From positions 186,001 to 250,000 of the forward strand of contig NZ_JAKKFD010000003.1 in NCBI RefSeq assembly GCF_022229005.1: a DNA stretch of 64,000 nt, written 5' to 3'. Of this stretch, positions 1 to 7,282 are shown in pieces; the first letter of the stretch is position 1, and each line of letters opens with the position of its first letter. A program made the position numbers and the translations under genes. The DNA comes from Micromonospora trifolii. Its GTDB lineage: Bacteria; Actinomycetota; Actinomycetes; Mycobacteriales; Micromonosporaceae. The notes under the pieces were generated by a model. It had not been told where the DNA came from. It was given only the letters and a program-made list of their open reading frames with translations, and made no database searches.

Positions 1-383
1 ACCGACCAGGCGAAGCTCATCGTGGCGAGGCCGCCCATCGCCCAGAGCGCGGCGACGAACACGCGGGTCCAGACATCGGTGCGTGCCGGTGTGCGGCCCG
101 GTAGGCAGAGCCCCCAGAGGACCAGGCCCGCGACGGCCGCGTACCGGGGATAGAAACTGGCCTCGACCAGCGCCGGCACATTGGACGAGGCGCACACCAG
201 GAGCCCCATTGTCAGGGCCAGCATCCACCGCCAGCCGTCCACCCGCCGACTGAAGGCGAGCAGCAGCACCAACGCCACCAACCCGGCCGCGACCAGCGGG
301 ACGGTGATGGCCGCGATGGTGGTGACCACCACGAGACACGTCGCGCCGACGAGCAGGCCCAGTTGGCCCATCCGGTTTCCCAC
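1..383 (-). CDS. polytopic membrane protein, N-terminal part (possible O-antigen polymerase/ligase)
   Basis: The gene runs off the left edge, so only about 127 N-terminal codons are visible. They encode alternating hydrophobic stretches (two helices in the first 45 residues, then a FSRRVDGWRW linker and further helices), as in polytopic inner-membrane proteins. The GTG at 383 is chosen because GAAGGA lies six bases upstream; an ATG at 371 is the alternative. It follows the RmlD-like gene by 58 bases on the same strand and is probably co-transcribed with the polysaccharide genes. A Wzy/WaaL-type O-antigen polymerase or ligase would fit the context and helix pattern, but no diagnostic motif is visible. 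Confidence 0.6.
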   Translation of the reverse strand, partial: MGNRMGQLGLLVGATCLVVVTTIAAITVPLVAAGLVALVLLLAFSRRVDGWRWMLALTMGLLVCASSNVPALVEASFYPRYAAVAGLVLWGLCLPGRTPARTDVWTRVFVAALWAMGGLATMSFAWS

Positions 384-441
384 GTGATGTCCTTCGAAGT
401 CCGGCCGCAGGCGATGCCGGCGGTCGTCGGGTGGACTGCCC

Positions 442-1434
442 TCAGCGGGGCGCGTCCTGTAGGCCCGGTTGGGCCGGTTCGACAGCCCAGCGGGCCCTGG
501 CGGCGTGCATCGCCCGGATCATGTCCGGCCAGTTCGGTGGCCGATAGCCGGTGGCCTGGGCGAGGGCATCCGCGTTCATCGACCGGTCGCAGGTGAACTC
601 GTCGTCCGGCACGATGTCGCCGGGCCACCCGTACACCTCGGCGATCAGGCGGAGCAGGTCGTACTTGGAGATCGGCTCGGCGGCCACGTGGTAGAGCCCG
701 GTCAGCTCCGTCCGGGGCAGGATCACCGTACGGAGCAGTCGGGCGAACTCGACTGTCGTCACGCCGCTGTAGATGGCCCGGGTGAAGCCGCGTACCTGCC
801 CCCGCTGGGAGAGGAACCAGTCCACCAGCGAGCGGTTCGTGACCAGCTCGTGCCCGATGATCGACGTGCGGAGGGTGAGCGCGGAGGCCCCGCGCGCCTC
901 ACCCAGCAGCTTGGACCGCCCGTACAGGTCGGGTGGGTCGGGCAGGTCGTCCTCGACGTAGCCGCCCCGCCGGCCGGAGAAGACGCAGTCGGTGCTGACG
1001 TGGATCAGGCGGCTGTCGAGCTGCCCGCAGGCGTCGGCGAGCAGGTGGGGAAAGAGCGCGTTGAGGGTGACCGTCTGCACCGCGTCCTGCACGTCCGGCC
1101 GCTGCTTGATCACACCCACACAGTTGACCACGACGTCCGGCCGCAGGTCGTCGATGAGCTGCCGGACCTGGCCGAAGCGGGTCGCGTCGACGGCCGTGGT
1201 GATCCGGTCGAGCAGGCGCTGGGGGTACCACCCCGCGCGGTCCTCGATGCTCCGGGCGACACCGTGCACGTCGAGGTCCGGATCGTCGCCGAGCTCGCGG
1301 ATGACAGCGTGACCGAGCATGCCGGTGACGCCGACGACGAGGACCCGTCGCGCCGGGCGCGGCTCCTCCTCGCCGGGGCCGCTGCGTCGGCGGGGGACCA
1401 GCTCCGGTCGCCGGCCACCGGTACCGGTGCTCAT
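442..1434 (-). CDS. RmlD-like SDR reductase (nucleotide-sugar 4-reductase)
   Basis: A 330-residue extended-SDR protein of the dTDP-4-dehydrorhamnose reductase (RmlD) type. The Rossmann motif GVTGMLG is at residues 35-41, the STDCVFSG segment at 147-154 and the catalytic YGRSK at 171-175. About 28 residues precede the Rossmann fold. It overlaps the upstream dehydratase by four bases (ATGA), so the two are translationally coupled. RmlD homologues placed directly after a WbjB/CapE-type dehydratase reduce UDP-4-keto-6-deoxy-HexNAc in the UDP-L-RhaNAc/QuiNAc pathway (WbvB-WbvR); that role is more likely here than dTDP-rhamnose synthesis because no rmlABC genes are nearby. Confidence 0.75.
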   Translation of the reverse strand: MSTGTGGRRPELVPRRRSGPGEEEPRPARRVLVVGVTGMLGHAVIRELGDDPDLDVHGVARSIEDRAGWYPQRLLDRITTAVDATRFGQVRQLIDDLRPDVVVNCVGVIKQRPDVQDAVQTVTLNALFPHLLADACGQLDSRLIHVSTDCVFSGRRGGYVEDDLPDPPDLYGRSKLLGEARGASALTLRTSIIGHELVTNRSLVDWFLSQRGQVRGFTRAIYSGVTTVEFARLLRTVILPRTELTGLYHVAAEPISKYDLLRLIAEVYGWPGDIVPDDEFTCDRSMNADALAQATGYRPPNWPDMIRAMHAARARWAVEPAQPGLQDAPR

Positions 1435-2474
1435 GCCGTTACGACCGCCGCCGCCGCGGCCTCGACCTGCGCCCGCACCTCGGGCAGCGTCAGCAGCAGC
1501 GCCTCGATCTCCGGTACGGACAGCCGCCGGGCGTTGTGCGAGTGGAAGTCGGCCATGTTGCCGCTCTCGACGTCGCCCTCCTCGAAGTAGAGGGAGTAGT
1601 TGAGGTCACGGCTGTCCACCGGCACCCGGAGGAACTCGCCGAGATCCTCGACGTGGGCGAGCTCCTCGCGGCTGGCCAGGGTCTCGTACAGCTTCTCCCC
1701 GTGCCGGATGCCGAGCACGTTGAACTTCGCTGGGACCTGGAACAGGTTGCACAGCGCGGTGGCCAGGTCGCCGATGGTGCAGGCGTCGGCCTTGCGGATG
1801 AAGACGTCACCGGGCTGGCCGTACCGGAAGGCGTGCTCCACCAGGTCGACCGACTCGGGCAGGGACATCAGGAACCGGGTCATCGAGGGCTCGGTGACCG
1901 TCGGCAGCCCGCCCCGCAGGATCTGTTCGATGAACAGCGGGATCACCGATCCGCGCGAGTACATGACGTTGCCGTAGCGCACGCAGCAGACCCGGGTGCG
2001 AGCTTCGGGATTGTTGCGGGAGTGCGCCTGCGCGACCTTCTCCATGAGGGCCTTGGTCATGCCCATCGCGTTGACCGGATAGACGGCCTTGTCGGTGCTC
2101 AGCAGCACCAGCGCCTCGACGCCGACCCGCTCGCAGGCGTCCACCACGTTGGCGCTGCCGAGCACATTGGTGCGCACGGCCTCCAGCGGAAAGAACTCGC
2201 AGGAGGGGACCTGCTTCAGCGCCGCGGCGTGAAAGACGAACTCCATTCCCCGCGCGGCCTTGAGCACACTGTCGTAGTCCCGGACGTCACCGACGTAGTA
2301 GCGGACACGGTCGTCGCCGAGGCGGTGCCGCATCGCGTCCTGTTTCGACTCGTCACGGCTGAGTACGCGCACCTCGGCGGCCCCGGCGTCGAGCAGTCGG
2401 GAGACCATCGTCTGGCCGAAGGATCCGGTGCCACCGGTGATCAGGAATCGCCGGTCCGAAAGCGAGGAAACCAC
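1431..2474 (-). CDS. UDP-N-acetylglucosamine 4,6-dehydratase/5-epimerase (WbjB/CapE family)
   Basis: A 347-residue polysaccharide-biosynthesis SDR. It has the Rossmann TGGTGSFG motif (residues 13-20) and the family signature STDKAVYPVNAMGMTK (126-141). Met137 stands where classical SDRs have Tyr, followed by Lys141, as in FlaA1/WbpM/CapE dehydratases. These enzymes remove water from UDP-GlcNAc to give a 6-deoxy-4-keto sugar, and the CapE branch also inverts C5. The GTG start at 2474 has an AGGAG five bases upstream. It heads a minus-strand group with the RmlD-like reductase and a membrane protein, divergent from the sugar-transferase operon. No 2-epimerase (WecB-like) partner is visible in the window. 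Confidence 0.88.
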   Translation of the reverse strand: MVSSLSDRRFLITGGTGSFGQTMVSRLLDAGAAEVRVLSRDESKQDAMRHRLGDDRVRYYVGDVRDYDSVLKAARGMEFVFHAAALKQVPSCEFFPLEAVRTNVLGSANVVDACERVGVEALVLLSTDKAVYPVNAMGMTKALMEKVAQAHSRNNPEARTRVCCVRYGNVMYSRGSVIPLFIEQILRGGLPTVTEPSMTRFLMSLPESVDLVEHAFRYGQPGDVFIRKADACTIGDLATALCNLFQVPAKFNVLGIRHGEKLYETLASREELAHVEDLGEFLRVPVDSRDLNYSLYFEEGDVESGNMADFHSHNARRLSVPEIEALLLTLPEVRAQVEAAAAAVVTA

Positions 2475-2690
2475 ATCTTCTCCTGCCTGTTTCCCGGGGG
2501 GCCATCCTCGGGAATCGGATTCTCGTCGAACGCGACCCTACGCGTGGATAAGTGGCGCCGTGACCTCTTCCGCCAAAAGGAATTCGAGTCGCGTTCGCTG
2601 TTCGTGGCGACCCGTTCGACAAATACGCGAATAAGGCTCGGCGCTGCCGAAGTAGCCGTTCGGCCCCCCATTGTCGACGCGCCGAAGTCG

Positions 2691-2700
2691 TTAGCGCTAA
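2691..2700. promoter_or_regulatory. short perfect palindrome in a divergent intergenic region
   Basis: TTAGCGCTAA is a perfect 10-base palindrome in the relatively A+T-rich 266-base gap between the dehydratase and the sugar transferase. It lies 40 bases before the sugar-transferase start and could be an operator; nothing identifies the regulator. Confidence 0.25.
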
Positions 2701-2740
2701 AGACGGAGTTGGTGCTCTGGAAAGGTGGTATGCGTACTCC

Positions 2741-3481
2741 ATGCCAAAAGTTGCTCTCCACGCGGCGCACCCGCGCGCCGGTGCTTCCGACCTGACGACC
2801 GGTCGGGAAACACTTCGGGACGGCACTGCGACACGGCGACCCTACGATCGCTGGAAGCGGCTTCTCGACGTCCTCGGCGCTCTTCTCGTCCTGGTTCTCG
2901 GCGCTCCCGTGCTGGCGCTGGTGGCAGTGGTCGTGCTGGTGACACACGGGCGTCCGGTGCTGTTCCGGCACACCCGCCCCGGGCTGAACGGCAAGCTGTT
3001 CGAGGTGGTCAAGTTCCGGACGATGCGCCACCCCGACCCGGACCGGGGGTTGGTGAGCGACGCGGATCGCCTGACCCGGGTGGGCCGCTGGTTGCGGGCC
3101 AGCAGCCTCGACGAGCTGCCGGAGTTCTGGAACGTGCTGCGGGGCGAGATGAGCGTCGTCGGTCCCCGCCCGCACCTCGTCCGCTACCTCAGCCTCTACA
3201 ACCCGGAACAGGCCCGCCGGCACGACGTGCGGCCGGGCATCACCGGGCTGGCCCAGGTGCGTGGCCGCAACGCGCTGGACTGGGAGGCGAAGTTCACCTA
3301 CGACGTCGAGTACGTCGACCGCCGCTCCTTCCTGCTGGACCTGCGGATCGTCCTGGCCACGATCTGGGTGGTGCTCAGCCGCGAGGGAATCTCCGCGCCG
3401 GGCGCGGCCACCTGGCACGAGTTCACCGGCAACCCGCCCACGCAGGCGACCGCCGGACACGACTCCGCCCACCGGCGATGA
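2741..3481 (+). CDS. undecaprenyl-phosphate sugar phosphotransferase (initiating transferase)
   Basis: A 246-residue bacterial sugar transferase of the short PglC/WcaJ-C type. It moves a sugar-1-phosphate from a UDP-sugar to undecaprenyl phosphate, starting repeat-unit assembly at the inner face of the membrane. One hydrophobic helix spans about residues 41-68, followed by KFRTMR (91-96) and the catalytic block DELPEFWNVLRGEMSVVGPR (124-143), containing the Asp-Glu dyad. The large N-terminal membrane domain of WcaJ/WbaP is absent. The ATG at 2741 follows GAAAGGTGG. The stop overlaps the next start (ATGA), so the operon is coupled. The C-terminal 25 residues are extra to the family. Confidence 0.88.
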   Translation: MPKVALHAAHPRAGASDLTTGRETLRDGTATRRPYDRWKRLLDVLGALLVLVLGAPVLALVAVVVLVTHGRPVLFRHTRPGLNGKLFEVVKFRTMRHPDPDRGLVSDADRLTRVGRWLRASSLDELPEFWNVLRGEMSVVGPRPHLVRYLSLYNPEQARRHDVRPGITGLAQVRGRNALDWEAKFTYDVEYVDRRSFLLDLRIVLATIWVVLSREGISAPGAATWHEFTGNPPTQATAGHDSAHRR

Positions 3482-4404
3482 ACCGGGTACTGCTCCTGGG
3501 CGCCGGCGGATTCCTCGGCCGACACATCCACATGGCGCTGGCCGCCCACACCACCGTCCGGTCGATCACCCGCGCGGAGTGTGACCTGGTCCGGGTCGAG
3601 CTGCGCGACCTGACCGCGCTGGTCGCCCGGGAGCGACCGGACGTGGTGGTGACGGCGGCCGGGCGGATCGTCGGCTCCGGGTACGACTTCGTGCAGGCGC
3701 ACGTCGTCGCGACAGCGAAACTGATCGAGGCGGTGGCCGCCGCCGCCCCCGGAGCCCGCCTGATCCGGATCGGCTCGGCCGCCGAGTACGGCACCGTGCC
3801 GCACGGCCTCGCCGTCAACGAGGACTACCCGGGCACACCCGTCAGCGAGTACGGGCTCAGCCACCTGGCCGCCACCCGGCTGGCGGAGCTGGCCGGCGGA
3901 GCCGGCCGCCTCGACACGATGGTGTTGCGGATCTTCAACCCGGTCGGGCCGGGAATGCCGCCGGGCAACGTGCTCACTCGGGTGACCGCGATGGTGAGGT
4001 CGGCGGTCGCCACCGGAATGGAGGAGATCGCCGTGGGCCTGCACGACACGTACCGGGACTTCGTCGACGTACGGGACGTCGCCACCGCGGTCCTCACCGC
4101 GGCGCGCTGCCGGTCGGGCCCCGCGCGGGTCTTCAACGTGGGCAGCGGAAAGGCGGTGGCGACTCGCGACGTCGTCCAGCTGCTGGCCGAGGTGTCCGGC
4201 TTCACCGGCGAGATCCGCGACGGCAGCTTCGCGCCGGACGCCAGCCGCTCGGCCGCGGTGCCCTGGATGTGCGCCGACATCGAGCGCGCGAACCGGGTGC
4301 TCGGGTGGGCGCCCGCGTACGACCTCGGTGAGTCGCTGACCACGCTGTGGCAGGCCGACGGCGAGCAAGCCGCCCGCCCCGTCGCCGGCTCAGCGGTGAG
4401 GTGA
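3478..4404 (+). CDS. NAD-dependent epimerase/dehydratase family protein
   Basis: A 308-residue extended-SDR nucleotide-sugar enzyme with Rossmann motif GAGGFLG (8-14), a GSAAEYG serine segment (S100) and the YxxxK position reading Y125-G-L-S-H129. The general-base lysine is therefore replaced by histidine, which is unusual. The start overlaps the sugar-transferase stop by four bases; the GT4 gene follows five bases after its own stop. The middle gene of a three-gene polysaccharide operon, it probably modifies a UDP- or GDP-sugar. The exact substrate cannot be read from sequence, and the K-to-H change leaves activity uncertain. Confidence 0.8.
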   Translation: MNRVLLLGAGGFLGRHIHMALAAHTTVRSITRAECDLVRVELRDLTALVARERPDVVVTAAGRIVGSGYDFVQAHVVATAKLIEAVAAAAPGARLIRIGSAAEYGTVPHGLAVNEDYPGTPVSEYGLSHLAATRLAELAGGAGRLDTMVLRIFNPVGPGMPPGNVLTRVTAMVRSAVATGMEEIAVGLHDTYRDFVDVRDVATAVLTAARCRSGPARVFNVGSGKAVATRDVVQLLAEVSGFTGEIRDGSFAPDASRSAAVPWMCADIERANRVLGWAPAYDLGESLTTLWQADGEQAARPVAGSAVR

Positions 4405-4409
4405 GGCCG

Positions 4410-5651
4410 ATGCGGATCGGTCTGCTCACCCAGTGGTTCGACCCGGAGCCGGGCGCCGCCGCGCTCCCCGGAATGCTCGCCCGGGCCCTCGCCCGCCGAG
4501 GGCACGAGGTCCAGGTCCTCACCGGCTTCCCCAACTACCCGACCGGCGAGTTGGCGCCCGGCTACCGGGTGACCCGCCGCCTCGACGAGGTCGACGGGAC
4601 GACCCGGATCCGCCGGGTGGCCCTCTATCCCAGCCATGACCGCTCCGCGCTGCGGCGGATGGCGAACTACGGGTCCTTCGCCGCCTCCGCACTGGTCTCC
4701 GGCACGCCGGCGCTGCGCGGCCTGGACGCCCTCTGGGTCGGCAACTCACCGATCAGCGTCGCTCTGCCGATGTGGTTCACCCGGTACGTGCAGCGGGTGC
4801 CGGTGCTGCTGCACGTCCTGGACCTGTGGCCGGACAGCGCGTTGGCCAGCGGCTTCATCGGCACCGACCGGGTCTCGCGGATCATCGAGAGGGGAATGGC
4901 CGGCTGGTGCGGTGGGATGTACCGCAGCGCCGGCCGGGTCGCCTACGTCTCGCCCGGCGCCGCCGACCTGCTCGCCAGCCGAGGCGTGCCCCGGGAGAAG
5001 CTCGTCCACATTCCGGTCTGGGCCGACGAGACACCGCGTACCGGCGTCGCGGACCTCCGCGCCGAACTCGGGCTCCGCGAGGACCAGGTGGTGCTGGTGT
5101 ACGCCGGCACGCTCGGCGAGGCGCAGGGGCTCGACTCGCTCATCGACGCCTGCGCCCGGATCCGCGACCCGCGCCTGGTCTGCCTGATCGCCGGCTCCGG
5201 CACCACCGAGGAGCGGCTACGCCGCCGGGCCGAGGAGGCCAACGCGACACACGTGCGTTTCCTCGGGCGGGTGCCCCGGGAGCGGATGCCCGCCCTCATG
5301 GCCACCGGCGACGCGCACTACGTGAGCCTGCGACCCGGCGGCATGTCCGCGTACACGATGCCGAGCAAGGTGCAGGCCACCCTCGCCGCCGGGCGGGCGC
5401 TCCTGGTCGCCGCGGAGGGGGACGCCGCCGCCGTCGCGCGGGACAGCGGTGCGGGTATCACCGCCCGGCCGGGTGACCCCGACTCCATCGCCGACGCCCT
5501 GCGGGAACTCTGCGACCTGGGCCGGGAGAAGCTTGAGCTGTTCGGTCAGGCCGGTCGGGCGCACTACGACAGGGTCTTCTCCGTCGCCGCCGGTGCCGAG
5601 CGGGTCGAGCGGGCGCTGTGCGAGGCGGTGGAGAGCCACCGACGGCGCTGA
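4410..5651 (+). CDS. glycosyltransferase family 4 (WbuB/WcaI-like)
   Basis: A 413-residue GT-B glycosyltransferase. The N-terminal acceptor domain starts MRIGLLTQWFDPEPG, a WbuB/WcaI-like opening. The C-terminal donor domain carries LVYAGTLGEAQGLDSLIDA and a PSKVQATLAAGRALLVAAEG region typical of GT4. It would add a sugar from a nucleotide-sugar donor to the undecaprenyl-linked precursor made by the upstream transferase. The ATG at 4410 follows GGTGAGG and lies five bases after the previous stop. No transmembrane helix is evident; it probably works peripherally at the cytoplasmic membrane. Confidence 0.85.
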   Translation: MRIGLLTQWFDPEPGAAALPGMLARALARRGHEVQVLTGFPNYPTGELAPGYRVTRRLDEVDGTTRIRRVALYPSHDRSALRRMANYGSFAASALVSGTPALRGLDALWVGNSPISVALPMWFTRYVQRVPVLLHVLDLWPDSALASGFIGTDRVSRIIERGMAGWCGGMYRSAGRVAYVSPGAADLLASRGVPREKLVHIPVWADETPRTGVADLRAELGLREDQVVLVYAGTLGEAQGLDSLIDACARIRDPRLVCLIAGSGTTEERLRRRAEEANATHVRFLGRVPRERMPALMATGDAHYVSLRPGGMSAYTMPSKVQATLAAGRALLVAAEGDAAAVARDSGAGITARPGDPDSIADALRELCDLGREKLELFGQAGRAHYDRVFSVAAGAERVERALCEAVESHRRR

Positions 5652-5739
5652 CCCCGATGCAGCAACGGGGCGAGCTGTAGAGTCCCGACGGCCGGTCGGG
5701 CGAGGGAAGAAACGGCCGGACCTGCGAGGGGGATGGCGC

Positions 5740-6687
5740 GTGCTGCACCTGAGAGTGATCGCCCCGGAGAGCAGGTCGACGGAGGTCGTCGACCTGCTCT
5801 CCGCAGACGTGGGGGTGACTCACCTCGCCGTGCTGCCTGGTGCCGCCCGGCAACCGCAGGGTGACCTCATCCTCTGTGACGTGGTGCGGGAGAGCGCCGA
5901 CCGCGTGCTGCGGGAGTTGCGGCGGATCGGCGTGGACACCAGCGGCGGCATCGCCGCCGAGGACGTCGAACTGACCATCTCCGCGGCGGCCGACCGGGCG
6001 GCGGACCGGGCACCGGGCAGTGGCGCGGACGCGGTGGTCTGGGACGAGATCGCCGCGAAGACCGGCGAGCAGACGGAACTGTCCGGCACATACCTCGTGC
6101 TGATCGTGGTGGCCACCATGATCGCCGGCATCGGGGTGCTGCTGGACCAGCCGATTCTCATCGTCGGAGCGATGGTGGTCGGTCCGGAGTTCGGCCCCCT
6201 CGCCGCGCTGTGCGTGGCGTTGCTGCGCCGCCAGTTCGGGGTGATCGCCCGCTCGGTGCAGGCTCTCGTGGTCGGCTTCCTGGCGGCCATGGTGGCGACA
6301 GTGCTGAGCACCTGGGCGCTGACCGCGGCCGGCCTGGTCAGTCGGGAGATGCTGCTCGCCGAACGACCGCTCACCGACTTCATCTGGCGGCCGGACGCGC
6401 TGTCCTGGGTGGTCGGTCTACTCGCCGGCGTGGCCGGGATGCTCTCGCTGACGTCGAAGAAGTCCGGCAGCCTGGTCGGGGTGCTGATCTCGGTGACAAC
6501 GGTCCCGGCCGCGGCGAACGTTGCGGTGGCCGCCGCCTACGGAGCGTGGGACGAAGCGGGGGGCTCCGCACTCCAATTGGTGATCAACCTGGGTGCGATC
6601 GTCCTGGCCGGACTGCTCACCCTCGTGGTGCAGCAGGTCTGGTGGTGGGGTCTGGCTCGCCGTTCCCGTCGTCCAGCAACCGGGTGA
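5740..6687 (+). CDS. DUF389 family membrane protein
   Basis: A 315-residue protein with a soluble N-terminal ferredoxin-like half (to about residue 105) and a C-terminal half of about six transmembrane helices containing MVVGPEFGPLAALCVALLRR, a conserved DUF389 motif. The function of DUF389 proteins is unknown. The GTG at 5740 is preceded by GAGGGGG with suitable spacing. Its 3' end overlaps the convergent small gene at 6617-7084 by 71 bases, so the last 23 codons are read on both strands. It is separated from the glycan operon by 88 bases and is probably unrelated to it. Confidence 0.85.
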   Translation: MLHLRVIAPESRSTEVVDLLSADVGVTHLAVLPGAARQPQGDLILCDVVRESADRVLRELRRIGVDTSGGIAAEDVELTISAAADRAADRAPGSGADAVVWDEIAAKTGEQTELSGTYLVLIVVATMIAGIGVLLDQPILIVGAMVVGPEFGPLAALCVALLRRQFGVIARSVQALVVGFLAAMVATVLSTWALTAAGLVSREMLLAERPLTDFIWRPDALSWVVGLLAGVAGMLSLTSKKSGSLVGVLISVTTVPAAANVAVAAAYGAWDEAGGSALQLVINLGAIVLAGLLTLVVQQVWWWGLARRSRRPATG

Positions 6688-7084
6688 GCAGCGTCCGCAA
6701 CGGAATCGACTCGCCGTCGCGGCCACCGGCCCCCACCACCAACGGCGCCGGGCTGGGCTCCGGGTCGACGCCGAACAGCCGGGCCCGTAGACCGCCCGGC
6801 ACGGTCAGCAGGTGGAACCGGCCGGCCTCGTCCACCGCCCGGGTCTCGGCACGGTCGACGTACCAGCCGGTCAGCCTCGTCCGGTAGCGCCCGCGCCCGT
6901 CGTAGCCCCGGGCGATCAGCCGAGTGGTGCGCAGCCCCCGCCGGGTCGCCTCGGCCACGAACCAGGCCACCAGCCTCGCCGCCTCGGCCTGCTCGGCGGC
7001 CCGCCGCCGCGCGTCCGCGTCGGCGTGCGCCCGCACCGCCTGCTGCTGCTGCTCCCGCCACGTCCGGCCGTCCGGCTCACTCAC
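6617..7084 (-). CDS. uncharacterised actinobacterial protein (155 aa)
   Basis: I do not recognise a named family. The N-terminal 45 residues are Arg/Gln/Ala-rich and helical (REQQQQAVRAHADADARRRA). A compact middle follows with GYDGRGRYRTRLTGWYVDR, then LLTVPGGLRARLFGVDPEPS. The C-terminus, past about residue 132, lies in the 71-base overlap with the DUF389 gene on the other strand. No signal peptide, membrane helix or cysteine is seen. Codon use is normal for the window, which supports a real gene. Confidence 0.65.
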   Translation of the reverse strand: MSEPDGRTWREQQQQAVRAHADADARRRAAEQAEAARLVAWFVAEATRRGLRTTRLIARGYDGRGRYRTRLTGWYVDRAETRAVDEAGRFHLLTVPGGLRARLFGVDPEPSPAPLVVGAGGRDGESIPLRTLLTRLLDDGNGEPDPTTRPAAPRG

Positions 7085-7174
7085 GACGCCGACGGTACGC
7101 GACGGGGCTCAGTCGAGTACGGCCCGCAGGGTGCGCCGGGCGGTCGCGGCTGGGCGAGGGGGCGCGCTCGGCTT

Positions 7175-7251
7175 CGTCGATCATGGAGTTGTGGTGCCTG
7201 GCTTGGCGTGAGACGGGCGGTTTGTCACCCACCACAACTCCATGATCGACG
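7175..7251. repeat. long inverted repeat, type A hairpin
   Basis: Two 22-base arms (7175-7196 and 7230-7251) are perfectly complementary around a 33-base loop. The left arm reads CGTCGATCATGGAGTTGTGG and continues TG. It lies in the 198-base gap downstream of tex and upstream of the 155-aa gene. It resembles the other hairpins of this window in having GATC near the outer end and in its position after a gene, but its sequence is different. Confidence 0.85.
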
Positions 7252-7282
7252 GGACGGCGCGGGGTTGAGGTGCTGGACGGGG

